Below are positions 33,593 to 44,773 of a stretch of 64,000 nucleotides of DNA, in pieces. Each line of letters begins with the position of its first letter. The first letter of the stretch is position 1. The stretch lies in NCBI GenBank assembly GCA_965153455.1, contig OZ234494.1:5022001-5086000 (forward strand), read 5' to 3'. The stretch is from Sphagnum compactum (Eukaryota > Bryophyta > Sphagnopsida > Sphagnales). A model generated the notes under the pieces. The model searched no databases, was not told where the DNA came from, and was given only the letters and a program-made list of their open reading frames with translations. The position numbers and the translations under genes were made by a program.

Positions 33593-36500
33593 AAAAAAAA
33601 AGGCTGGTGTGTGGGTTTGTGGCCACTTGTCAAGGGAGTGTGTAATATCCAGCTCTTAATAAATAAAAATTAGTCGGCTTTTATCTTTGAAAATGAGAGT
33701 GTTTTTTAGGGTTTTTTTGGGGTTAAGATGCCCATTATTGTTTATCAAGTTTTTTGATGTTGCTTGATGGGTTTTTTGTGCTACCCTAGTCCTTTGTCAT
33801 TTTCTCCATGATGTTCAACATCTTTTCAATGTTTTTAATGTTGCTTAATGTCTTTTCAATGTTTTGTTATCATCTTCATCATCTCCTAGATTTTCCAAAT
33901 GTCTTTCAGAGTCTTCTTGATTTTTAATGTCCCATTAGCATTTTCCTAACATTGTTTAACATATTTGACATTTTTTTAATGTCTTTTATCATCATCCAAA
34001 AAACAAATCTCAAAGTTTTCAACATTTTCTTGACATCACCCAATCATCAAAAATTTAGTATGCGATAAATTGATAATGAAAATCATGTGAAGTTCATTCA
34101 TTCATAAGTTTGTACATTTGACATATGAATATCATGTATTAAAAACACGTTTGACACACAAATAAATGTGTTGATAAATGAAATACAAACCTAGAAATGA
34201 ACAAATGTTGTACAAATTTCACATTTTTTAAAGAAATTCATGTGTCAAATGTGTTTTCAATGCACAATACCAATACCAATGTGTGAAACATACAAATTAT
34301 GAAGGAATGAATTTTGCACAATTTCCATTATTAAATCATGAGATATTAAGTCTTTGATGATACCAATCATCTTTTTAATGCTACTCGATGTTCCTTGTTT
34401 CCTTGTTGACATTATTTGACACCCCTTATTATTTTTTCAACACTCATTTGACATCTCTCAACATCCCCCCATATCAAATGGTTTTTGCATTACCAACGTA
34501 AATAAAACTAATGTTCATAGTCAAGAAAAACAAATATCTTTGTATGTTAGCGGCGATGATTAAAAACTATCATATAACCATTAGCTCACCATATCCTACC
34601 TTCTTAAGTTGGCAAAAAAACTACCTTGTTGATTGTCAAATGACTATCAAACTTCTTATCAAGTTTGAGTTATAATAAGTTTTGTGAGTAAACATTCCCC
34701 AATGCATCCATCAAATCTTGGGTGGGGAATTGCCCTTATAACTCTATAAAATGTTGAATTGTAGTTTTTTAACATTTTTGTTTCACAAATGTTGTTCATA
34801 TTTCAAAATAAAACTTTTTTGTAACAAGAATAAAAGTTATCTTGTTTTAAAATGTGTTTCATATTGGTTGCCCATAGGATACACATTATTGGTTGCATGG
34901 TGTAGATTATAAACAAACGATACAAAAAATAGATGACAAGTTAGATGGTATAAAAATTTAACAAAAAGGTGTCACAATAACAAATAGATAGTGGAAATAG
35001 GAAAAAGATGCAAAGCAAATAATGACATTGCACATAAGAAGATATAAAATAAATGAACATGAGTACATAGGTTTAGGAAAACTTCGAACTTGAAATTTTT
35101 GTTTGCTATAGGTTCATTGCTCTGAATAGTGAGGCACACAGTTAAGGCTAGAAAATTTTTTAGGCCAGTTTTTGAAGAATTGTAATTTTGTACTAAAAAT
35201 CAAAATTTAGCCATTTTAAGATACAAACTGATTTTAGGTTACAACCGATTTTAAGTTACTACCGATTTTGAAAAGTTGTTTATTAATAGGATTGGAAAAT
35301 CAACCATTGCCTTTAACTTCTGTTCCATATTCTAGATGTAGGATAAGGTTGGATAATTTGGAGTTTAGGAGGATTCCTAAGGATTTTTCATTTTTTTAAG
35401 ACCCCACCGTTTTTTTATAAGCTTGAAGTTTTCCTTTAAAGAAGCTTGAAAGGTTTTTTTTTAATCTTTGTTTTGGACACTACTGTAATGTATTTTTTGC
35501 ATTTTGAAGCTTTTTGAATAAAGTGAGTTTATTTTATGCTCAAGTTTTTGCTTGCAAAGTGTGTTGAAATTGTCTTTTCTACTTATTGTTTTGATTGTCA
35601 ACTTTGGAGATGCTGCAAAATTGTTTATTGTTATCTACTTGTTTTCCTTAAAAGAAAGTGGTAGGCTATTTGCGTAACTATTTTCCACTTGTTTTAAAGT
35701 GACTATTTGTCACTGAACATTAGCAGATTTGAGGTGTTCAAATTTGTACGGATTTTCAATCAAATACCCAAAAACACCTAGGCATTCATTGGGTGGGCCT
35801 AAGACACACCTTTAAAATTTCAACCCCAATATAAACTTTGATTCCTAATTTTCAAAGCCTTTGAAATTGCAAGTTGTAACACTTTCAAATCCACTTGTTT
35901 TTGTGGAATATAAACATGCATTATTTCCTCATGATTAATAAAAATAAAACTCTAAATTTCACATCAATGAAGTTTATCTTACTTTTTGTTTAGGCTGGTG
36001 TTTGAATATACAAAATCAAAAACATTTTTATCTTCCATCACAATAATTTGATCTTGTTTATTACAAATTATATTTATTTGGTTGGTTATTACCATTTAAA
36101 AATAATCAATTGATTATTACAATTCGATCCATTTGGCCAAATCCACCCACATTATAAAGAGAAATGAGCATGCTAGAACTAAATACAATATTGTACAACA
36201 AATAACTTTCCAAAAGTAGAAATGACAATGTGACACAATGTGCAATGCATTCTTATTTAAAGAAATGAGTGTTAGTTGCTACAAAATGTATGGTGCCATG
36301 TAAACATGAATGAAACGAAGGTACAAATCCTAAGTGTTAAGATGTGAAAATGATCGCCAACCAACTCATTAGCTAATGCCAAGTTACAATAAATTATGTA
36401 AAGAAAAATTGTGGATTACAAGTTGCAAAACTAGGTGGTCAATGCACAACCTTGGGTGTAGACAAGACACACATGAATTAACAAAATGAGGTTTATGGAG

Positions 36501-37655
36501 GGTGTTAAAATTACAAAATGAACTTGGAAGAATATTACACACATGATGCACAAATGAATTGGTGAAATATGTTTTAGGGAAATGTTCAAGGTTACAAAAT
36601 CAATGTGAGTGATGATTTTAATTCAACGATGGAAGGTGCCACTATAAAGGGTACGTCATTAGCAATATGAGGTTTTTTCATTGGTAGCAAGGAACCAAAA
36701 TATGTCCTTTTGTTATATTCACGAGGCAATTTATTGAAAGGTTTGGATTGATTTTAATGCAATTGGGATTATCACACATCAAGTGATTTTTTTGGTATTT
36801 TATTATTTCATTAGCCACTTGCAATTTTTGCAATTAAAACCTCCAAATTTGGGTTATTTATTGGTTTTTTCCAAGGTGAAGAGGTATATAAAAAATTAAT
36901 ATTTATCCGAAATGGGTCCAATCCATGCTAATAGGAGTTGTTGGTGCCTCCTAACAATAACAATGTAAAAACATTGTGTTTAGATAGTGCCTAAATAAGT
37001 TTTTGCATTGTTTTATTGTGTTTTTTAATCATGAAAGGCATTTATACAAGCTTTTAAATGTGTTAAAATATTTCTTTTAACTAGATTACTTTCAAAATTA
37101 TTTTGATGCTAGATTGATATATTAAAAAGGTGATAATATGAATATAACACTAAAAATTAACATTATTTTATTTTTGAATCTTATAAAAATCTTTTTAAAA
37201 AATTTACTACTCTCAAGGTGCCCATGTATGTTTTTTGAACATGTTATTTAACAAAACATTAAAAAAAAATTGAACTAATTAGTGCATGATAATAATATTT
37301 CTCTGTTACTTTATTAAAATAATTTACAAAAGCCAAAATGTGAAAAACTATTCCACTTCTTAAACTAATAAATATGCATGTTGTCCCCAATGTGAAAATA
37401 ATGTTTACAAGTTGTTAATTAAATTTGAATGAGACTTTGCAACCTTCTTAACTTGGATATGTCTTTGGATATTAAGTAGGTTCCCATAAAGTTTTTGAAA
37501 CATTTCCCAATATATTTGTAATATAATGATCGTGTTGCCAATTATTTGTTGAACATAAGGTTGTTTTAATGTATCAATGTTTTTTCATGCTTGATTTAAT
37601 GAAACTTAAGTGGTGAGCAAGATGTAGAAAATGTGATTTGATATTCTAGGTTAAG
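33593..37655. other. AT-rich gene-free stretch
   Basis: 33,770-34,030 is a loose low-complexity array of AATGTCTTTTCAATGTT-like words. A foldback lies at 34,093-34,311 and is listed separately. The rest shows no gene or ordered repeat. Confidence 0.45.
34093..34311. repeat. Imperfect foldback, two ~75-bp arms
   Basis: The left arm (34,093-34,168) contains TTCATTCATTCATAAGTTTG and AAAAACACGTTTGACACA. The right arm (34,236-34,311), read in reverse complement, contains TTCATTCCTTCATAATTTG and GAAAACACATTTGACACATG. The arms are separated by about 67 bases. Mismatches are concentrated in the middle of the arms. It could be a MITE or an imperfect hairpin RNA source. No coding capacity is seen. Confidence 0.75.
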
Positions 37656-37659
37656 AATA

Positions 37660-37880
37660 TACAACCAAATTTGGTTATAAACCAATATACGGAACACAAA
37701 TCTTTAACATCTTTTTGTTTTTCTAACTACCTCCTACAGGCAAATATTATAATGTATCAACATTTTCCTTTAAAACAAAAGAAAACTTTTGACAATTGAA
37801 ACCCCCAACAACAAGTTCATTTTTGATTTTTCATTTCTAAGTTATAAAAAGGTCGCATCACATAATCATGAAGAAAATAT
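37660..37880 (+). repeat. Dispersed palindromic repeat, copy 6 (diverged)
   Basis: ACAACCAAATTTGGTTATAA at about 37,663 retains the palindromic core with G-to-A type changes, followed by ACACAAATCTTTAACATC and CTAACTACCTCCTAC. The leading TGTAGCCAAA block is not clear. Confidence 0.5.
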
Positions 37881-39560
37881 ACCTTTGATTTAAAAAAAAA
37901 AATCATAGGCACAAATTGAAAAAGAACACCATTGTTAAAAATATTAAACAATGAACTTTACATTATAGGTAAATAAAATTACCATTTAAAAATACCAAAT
38001 TGGGTTAAGTGATATCACCATTTGATTTGGAGATTATACCTTTAGCACAAAAATGAAATGAGTGCCCAATTATGACACGTTTTAAAAACTTGTTCATCCC
38101 CATTGCCCAACACGAGGGTACATGTAGTTGAAACCTTTTGAACATTAGGTGTCCTTGTAATTTAGTTCCTTGTGACGAAGTTCAACTATTGAGAGCTTAG
38201 GATCCTTTTCATCACCACGTGTTTCACCAAGGGAAAACCTTAGGACCCTTTTGATCCCTTAATATGAGTGAATGAGAGATTTAATATGGTTTGAATCAAA
38301 TTAGATTTGGGATCCACATGACTTATTATGATTTAAATTGACAAAGGAATCACCATTCAATTTGACACAAATTTGCCACTCCAAATCATGCTTTGAGATT
38401 GAAAAGTTTAAAGAATAGTCCATGAAGCATGTTAAGTCATCTTCCTGTTTCTAAAACAATGTTACTTGTGAGGAGCCAGAAAACTCACCCAAGGTTTCCA
38501 TAATTAGTTGTCACAAAAATGAAAACTACATCAATTTCACTTGATGAGTAAGTAAAGGGTGTCATATATAATTTTTAATGAAAAAAACTCATCCATTTAA
38601 ATAAAAAAATGCTACTTAATATTTCATTCATATAAAAGAGCATAGGACAAATAATCATATTCCCTCTTTCAAAATGAAAAAAAATATGATTATATTTGTA
38701 AGTTGGCAAAAGTAAAAAACCAATTAGGTGATTATTTCCTCCTTATTGGTAGGTACATAGGGTGGTGGGACCTCAAACTCATTGAGTGGAAAGAAAGATT
38801 TGTGTATTGGACTCAACTTCATTTTTGTAATTTTGTTGAATTATTGACTTTCAAAAAATTTACAAATTGAAGCATATGACATAAATTTAGGTGAAATTAT
38901 GTTTACCATGGTCTAGTTCACAAATTGATTTTTAACCTACCATATTCACATCATGGTTGGAAGTGCATAGCAAGCAAACTTTGTTGATCATTGGGTCATT
39001 TCACTTCCATCAAATAGTTTTTGGATTTGTAGAATATGAATCTTTCAACCGATGATGATAATCCAACTTCATTCTTATCAAAATCATTGTCATCCCATCT
39101 TCTCATGATACACGAAGGTCTCATCATGGTAGTTCTCTTAATTTTCAACAACAATGCAATCCAATTAGTGAATGACCTTGAAATATTGAAATCCCATGAT
39201 TTTGCCTTTCCTAATTAAGTTCTTGTGAATGTTCAAAGTTGATGCAAGTGGATGAATTAACTTCTTCTTCACTTTAACATTAAGCACATGGGCTACTTAT
39301 AACACTTGTAGTTTCATCAATAGTTCACCCAGTGTTAGCCAATAGCATGTCACAAGTCATTGTTGATTCAACCCAATAAGTTTTTTATTTTGCAAAATTG
39401 TGTTTTCTTAATGTGTAAGGGAAAAAAAAGGGTCTAAAATATCATTAGCCATTAATAAGCCACATAGACAATGAGAAACTTAACTTTGGCAATTCTTGGT
39501 TTTCAAGTCAAGGTGTCAAATAAGTGACTTGACCACCTAACACACAACTCAAATTCCTTG
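37881..39560. other. AT-rich intergenic DNA
   Basis: No gene is recognised. Near its right end an (AC)n tract (39,569-39,589) and a C-run (39,678-39,694) precede the duplicated block. Confidence 0.45.
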
Positions 39561-39780
39561 CTTACAAAACACACACACACACACACACATACACAAAGAA
39601 TCCCCCTACAAGTCACATTCTTTGTCATTTCATCCACATCCGCATGTGACATTCCTCTTCTTTTCATCCACCACCAACCCCCCCCCCCCCCCCCTCCCCC
39701 AATCCTGGCTTTCAACTTCCTATTTAGCCAGTATGTAGCCCAGGTATCACAGCTGCCCAAATTTCAATGTTTCTTTTGTC

Positions 39781-39957
39781 AATTTTGTGATGTAGCCAAA
39801 GTGGCAGATTTAGTGAAATTTTGGCTACAAGCTAAATATGAAAGTAAATTAAAAAAAACATCATTCTATAATTTTTGGCTACCTACTTGAACCATGTATA
39901 GAAATCTGGTGATGTTTCTAAAAATTTGTTCCAGTTCTGGCTACTGAAAAGCTCAAA
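39781..39957 (+). repeat. Dispersed palindromic repeat, copy 7
   Basis: TTTTGTGATGTAGCCAAAG opens it. ATTTTGGCTACAAGCTAAAT follows, then TTTTTGGCTACCTACTTGAA and TAGAAATCTGGTGATGTTT. The left half of the central palindrome is lost, and the tail differs from copies 2 and 4. Confidence 0.8.
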
Positions 39958-40070
39958 AAGCACTTGATTATAGCACTTTAAAAGTTTTAATATAGATTTT
40001 TGGCTATATATATATATAGCCAGCAAAAAAGGTTGTGCAGCAGCCCAATCAGATGGTATGTTTCTTTTGT

Positions 40071-40262
40071 CAATTTTCTGATATAGCCAAAATGGCGATG
40101 ATCCAGAGGAAAGAATTTGGCTACAAGCTAATAAATATGAAAGTAAAAATTTCAAAACATCCTTCTATATTTTTGGCTACCTACTTGAAGTTTGAAGCCA
40201 TGTACAGAAATCTGGTGATTTTTCTTTACAAATTTGTCCAATTCTGGCTATTGAAAATCTGA
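40071..40262 (+). repeat. Dispersed palindromic repeat, copy 8
   Basis: ATATAGCCAAAATGGCGATG opens it. AATTTGGCTACAAGCTAATA, TTTTTGGCTACCTACTTGAA and CAGAAATCTGGTGATTTTTC follow. It is the second unit of the tandem duplication. Confidence 0.8.
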
Positions 40263-40339
40263 AAAAGCACTTGATTAGAGCTCTTTTAAGTTTGAAATAT
40301 TTCTTTTTGGCTATATAGAGCCAGCAAAAAACAAGAAGG

Positions 40340-40625
40340 TTGTGCAGCAGCAGCAGCAGCCCAATGAGTTGTATGGCGTACGGAATCGGCCCTTGTTGCG
40401 GCCCAGGTATCACAGCGGCTGCCCAATCAGACCAGACAAAGAGGCCCTTGTGGTATCCCAGCTGCCCAATCAGACGGTGCATAGAAGCGGCCCTTGTTTT
40501 GAGGCCGGTCTGAAGCGACATCGGCCAGGGCCGACGGCTGTGCCGTATAGTTAGCCGGTCAGATGGGGCAACGGCGCGTCGCTTGTCTCTCCGCAGACTA
40601 AAGAGACTCACAGTGCGCCAGAGAT
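40340..40625. other. GC-rich island with repeated GGCCCTTGT / GCCCAATCAGAC words
   Basis: This stretch is strikingly GC-rich against its flanks. GGCCCTTGT occurs three times, and CTGCCCAATCAGAC twice in close succession. Frames on both strands are open for 70-144 codons, as expected of GC-rich DNA, and none looks like a known protein. It sits directly after the tandem pair of dispersed repeats and could be promoter-like DNA or part of a larger element. Confidence 0.5.
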
Positions 40626-40639
40626 ACCTACGAGAGAGC

Positions 40640-40745
40640 CAAAAAGTAGGACTAGGTACGTAGGTACCTATTTAGACCTTGGCCAACGCTATGTACCTAG
40701 TACCTAGTACCTACCTACCTACCTACCTAATATGAGCTCTACCTA
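40640..40745. repeat. GGTA/TACC array
   Basis: ACTAGGTACGTAGGTACC is followed by TACCTAGTACCTAGTACC and four TACC tetranucleotides. The words contain the palindromes GGTACC and CTAG, so the block is partly self-complementary. A sister block, GGTACCTAGTACCTACC with further TACC units, lies at 43,322-43,355. Confidence 0.8.
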
Positions 40746-41165
40746 TATAGCTGCCAACCGACGATAGGCGGTCACTCAGTTTTGGAGCTGTTGCTACACA
40801 GCCTGGAAATCCATGTCTTATTACATGGGATTTCTTTTCCTTTTCCAGATTCCCATTTCTTTTTTGTCTACTAGTATAACTGTCACTGCGGTCCGCATTA
40901 CTAGTTCTTGGCGTGACCTAGCCATCTTTTACGCATGAAGCCGCGTCTTTTCCGTAGGTTGTTGTTGGGCTCTTTGAGAACCCCCCCCGCCCCCAGCCCC
41001 CCCCTTTTTTTTTTACTGGCGAAATTTCGCCAAAAAGCGTAATTAAAAATTAAAAATCGAGAAAAAAAATTATTTTTTAAAAAAGGTTTTTAGTCGCCAG
41101 AAGTGAGAGAAAAAAATAAAATAGAAAAAGGTTAAAAAAAATCACCAGATTCATATATTTGGTTT
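40746..41165. other. Intergenic DNA with C-runs and a 16-bp palindrome
   Basis: C-rich runs lie at about 40,982-41,004. The perfect 16-bp palindrome TGGCGAAATTTCGCCA is at 41,017-41,032. No gene is seen. Confidence 0.6.
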
Positions 41166-41315
41166 TCATTGTGTAGCCAGAAATATAGAAAGGTGGTTAA
41201 AGAATTTTTTAAACTTTAATTTTGGTTTATAGCCAGATTTGGCTAAATATTCCTAAGGACGATCGCCATTTCCTCTACATATTCTCACGGATGATCGCCA
41301 CTTTTTGGCTACAAA
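41165..41315 (-). repeat. Dispersed palindromic repeat, copy 9 (reverse)
   Basis: Read on the - strand, the blocks GTAGCCAAAAAGTGGCGATC, TTTAGCCAAATCTGGCTATA, and then CTATATTTCTGGCTACAC occur in family order. The + strand shows TATAGCCAGATTTGGCTAAA at about 41,229. A GATCGCCA word appears twice here. Confidence 0.75.
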
Positions 41316-41871
41316 CAAAAATTCCTGAAAAAAAAGCACTGCCCTCCCTTCCACCCCGCACCCCGCCTCCCACGCCATCGAGCAGGTGGCGGACCCCGCC
41401 AAACTAACCGGGGCTGGGTCGTAGGTGGGCTACGACACCCACTACCTCGACAGCACAGCACAGCACAGCTCAGTTGTGGACCCACTTAAGTCCTCCTTTT
41501 TTGGCCAAAAGTCCAGTATCAAAATAATTCACCTTGAGTGGTGTGAAGTGGGCGAGGGAGGCAGGGGACTTCTCTTGTCCACCTTCTTCTCCTCATTAAT
41601 CATCACACTATTTTTATCATTATTATTATACGTATATTATTATTCTACGTATTATTATTATCATTATTATTATCATTATTCTTCTTATAATTATTTCTAG
41701 TCCAGCCCACCTAGCCCACCTTGCCCACCTTATTATAATACGTACTGGGTCCGCCACTTTGCATTGGGTGATTTGTACGGTGTCTTTTTTTGGCCTTTTT
41801 TCTTTCTTCCTTTTCTGTAGCTGAGCCTGTGGGTGATATAATGCAATATTTTTTTCTGGGATCAATAATAA

Positions 41872-41903
<32 letters not shown>

Positions 41904-42323
41904 GCTGGTGTGATTATTCATAAGTTGTTTTTGTTACCAAATTAATTATTAATTAATTAATTAATTAATAAAAATAATTTCCCCATCAGTTGTGAATATG
42001 GAAACCCCATGTTAGGGTTATTATTATTATAGCTTCAACATAGAAAGTGGGCCTTTTCCTCAGTTTATTTCACAAGCTTGAATTATTGATTGAGTGCTTT
42101 TCTCTGGTGCTTTTAGATGGGAAGTAGTTTTTGTAAATAAATTATAATAATAATTATTATAAATTTTTGCTAATTCTTTTTTTTTTTTTTTTTTTTTGGG
42201 CTTGAGCTTGGAACCACTGTGTGACTGGCAACTGAATAGGTAGGCACCTACCACTTATAGCTGTAAAATAATAACCATATCATGGGCATCATTATTACTA
42301 GAGGAGCAATAATAATAATTTTT

Positions 42324-42359
<36 letters not shown>

Positions 42360-43020
42360 GAAGATTTGACATCCAAAATAAAATAATGATAACATGGGGC
42401 ATCATCCATTAGGGCAATGAGCTGCTTATTTTTATTTATTTATTTATTTATATTTTTTTGTTTTTTGTTTTCCTCTCTCTTCTGAAAATTGGACACTCAA
42501 AGTAAGTAATGAGAACCCCCCCCAAAAGAAAAAGAAAAAAAGCACGTGTCAACAAAAAGCACACAAGCCTACTTAATATTGAACTGTGCAAAATTGGCAT
42601 CCCTATCCCCCCCCCCCCCCCCCCCCTTTCCATGCAATGTGCACTCATAATCAATCATCCCTTTTGTGTGCATGCATGCCTATATTAGGTAGCTACCTAC
42701 TTTACCTTTCCATTCATCCTTTTAAAAAATTTCATCCATCCAATGGGTTGAACCAATTGCCCTAGTAGTAGTAGTAGTAGTAGAAGAAGAAGAGGGGTAG
42801 TATCATCACATGTAGACATGTGGAAGAATGAATCAAATTTGATGATTCTTCCATTTTGAAAATAAAACAAAATATTTAAAAAAAAAATCCTAAAAATTCT
42901 TCAGTTTTTTTCTTCACCAAAATATTTGTTCCTTTGATATTTTTTATTTTGAAAATTTCATTATTCCTAAAAAAATAGTACTACTATGGTAGCATCATCC
43001 CCATTGGAGTTTATTTTATT
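41316..43020. other. Intergenic DNA with a short GC-rich island and many microsatellites
   Basis: 41,340-41,470 is GC-rich, with CCCGCC and CAGCACAGCACAG words and no recognisable protein. Downstream are (TTA)n/(ATT)n tracts, (AAT)n at about 41,864-41,900, (AATT)n at about 41,940-41,968, a T-run (42,177-42,197), a (CT)n tract (42,329-42,356), a C-run (42,607-42,626) and (TAG)n at about 42,764-42,783. Confidence 0.6.
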
Positions 43021-43021
43021 T

Positions 43022-43252
43022 ATTGGCGTGACCAAATTTCTACCTGAAAAATGTGATTTCAACCTATACAAATGATTTTTCATGGAAAGAAATGGCCCAA
43101 ATTTGCCAGATTTTTGATGATTTTTATTTATTTTTTCCTCAAATTGCCAAATTAAAAATTAGAATTTTCCCTACTTTGGTATATACTATGAAACCAAATT
43201 TGGCTAAACTATTTTTTTGGATGATGCCCATTTTGGCTACATCACAAAATCC
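43022..43252 (-). repeat. Dispersed palindromic repeat, copy 10 (reverse)
   Basis: On the + strand it shows GATTTCAACCTATACAAATG then AAATTTGCCAGATTTT, ACCAAATTTGGCTAAACT near 43,192, and CCATTTTGGCTACATCACAA near 43,229. That is the exact reverse order of the + copies. It is close to full length. Confidence 0.85.
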
Positions 43253-43269
43253 TTTAAAAAAAAAAACTC

Positions 43270-44773
43270 CTTGAGATTCTGATTCCTGAATAAAGGATTG
43301 GATTCCCATGGGCCTGGAGACAGGTACCTAGTACCTACCTACCTACCTACCTAGTTGTAAGTTGGGGGAATTCTTTTACCAGGTTTGCTCTTTCCCAACT
43401 AACTAACTCTTGCTTTTTTTCTTTTTCTTTTGGTGGCATTGTAATAAGAATTGGCATTCTTTCTTTCTTTCTTGCTTGCTCTTCCTGCTCTCTCTTCTTT
43501 CTTTCTTGTGCACACCAGGAACGTAGAGCTACGTAGAGCTACGTAGTACACACACATGAACGCGCGTGCGCTTGCTTACTTGCTTTGCTTTGCTTTCCTT
43601 GTTGAATCCTCTTGACTCGGGCAAGCTTTGTAGCTTTGATTGATCGTCTGCTGCTCTGCTGTGCAGTGCAGTCGTCGATGAGGAAGAAGAGCCCAGTCCA
43701 GTCCAAAAGCATCATACATTTCCAACTAAAATAGGTATATAACACAAGAGTACGCGGAGTTCAAAGCTGGCAGTTTATTGTTTGCATTCGTGTTTGACCT
43801 GCTGGCGTTATTGTTCTCCCCTTGCTTGATTTGTTTATTCACTTGTACAGTTGTGAGAGAGACTACATTCTGCTGGCACATGGTTGGTGCTCTTTGGGTT
43901 GAACAGTTTGGAGACTTGTTTTGTGGATTCTTTGTTTACTCCCCCTTTCTGTTTCCCTGTGGGAGTTAGAATGTGTTGTGGGTTTCTTGCTTGCTTGCTA
44001 GTTTGTTTTGTTTTGGTTTGGTTTGGATTTTTTTTGGGGGGGGGGAGGGGTGGGGGTGTTTGATTTTGTTTGCGCTTTCCGGAGCTTTCGTTAACTTCTT
44101 TTTTATGGATTCACAGGTTCAACGAGGTCTGTGTATGTAGAGCTGGACTGTGGACAGAATGCGAGTGTGGTCTTTCTGTTGTTGATGTCGCGGAAGCCGT
44201 GAGACTGACTTGGAGATCAAGGCCAGGAATGTGAGATTGCTGCTTCTGGTGAGAGGAATTGGGAGTTGGGTAGGTGGGATCTTCTCCAGGCTTGTTGAAA
44301 GGGTGCCTGGAACTAACTGCGGGGGCGCGGGATTCCACGTAGCAGCACCCCGAGACTGATGGACGACTTGAGAAGAGCGGCATTTTGCGTTCTCCGCATG
44401 ATTCCTCTAGCGATTGCCACCCAGTTCTCCATTCTGAGATCCGTTTGAAAATCCGCGTCAACTTATTAGATGCTTGAGAATTTGGGCTTGCCGCTTCTCT
44501 TTGCTCCCATTCCCTGATGCTGCTGTCGACTGCAGCAGGACCCATGTCTTCAGAGGCCTTCAATCTTAAGGGCAGCAGCAAAAATGTACTGAAGGTGGAG
44601 ATGTGGGTGTTAAGAGAACCAGTAAGATCCGTCTAGGGCAGAAGGATTCTCTAGGACTTGGAAAGGACAAGACTTGTGTGTCTCTGAGCCCGTCATCCAC
44701 CCGCGGGAATTTGAGAGAGCGAGAGAGAGAGAGAGAGTCCTACTTGGGACACTGGGGACTCAACAAGAAAGAA
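43270..44773 (+). promoter_or_regulatory. Probable promoter and 5' leader region of the O-fucosyltransferase-like gene
   Basis: The base mix shifts to more even GC from about 43,500. CTTTCTTTCTTGC microsatellites (43,455-43,510) and a GAGA tract (44,712-44,738) precede the start codon. Several ATGs lie between 44,100 and 44,773, so the leader either contains upstream ORFs or is spliced. A pyrimidine-rich run ending ATTCACAG at about 44,110-44,117 is a possible 3' splice site of a leader intron. No transcription start or TATA box was fixed. Confidence 0.4.
44544..44636 (+). other. Candidate upstream ORF, 30 codons
   Basis: An ATG at 44,544 opens a 30-codon frame that stops with TAG at 44,634-44,636. 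It is out of frame with the main start at 44,774. If it lies in the mature leader it could lower translation of the main frame. Its use is inferred, not shown. Confidence 0.35.

Larger units (their letters stand above)
39735..40345 (+). repeat. 291-bp tandem duplication containing two copies of the dispersed repeat
   Basis: ATGTTTCTTTTGTCAATTTT occurs at 39,767 and again at 40,058, a 291-bp shift. The two units align through AGCACTTGATTA and TTTTTGGCTATAT to AGCCAGCAAAAAA. Both units are bordered by CAGCAGCCCAAT-like GC-rich words. The two units differ by point changes and small indels, including the length of the (TA)n run. Confidence 0.85.

Noticed and set aside
40177-40611. 144-codon minus-strand frame across the GC-rich island
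   Set aside because: It runs from the AT-rich dispersed repeat into the GC island, with no domain and with an abrupt change of composition, so it is not a single coding unit.
44111-44581. 156-codon minus-strand frame opposite the O-FucT-like leader
   Set aside because: It lies in GC-richer leader DNA, resembles no family, and is antisense to the likely transcript. I treat it as a chance frame.
44603-44773. Upstream extension of the O-FucT-like protein to a GTG codon
   Set aside because: The added part translates a GAGA microsatellite (an Arg-Glu run) and has no ATG. It is better read as leader.
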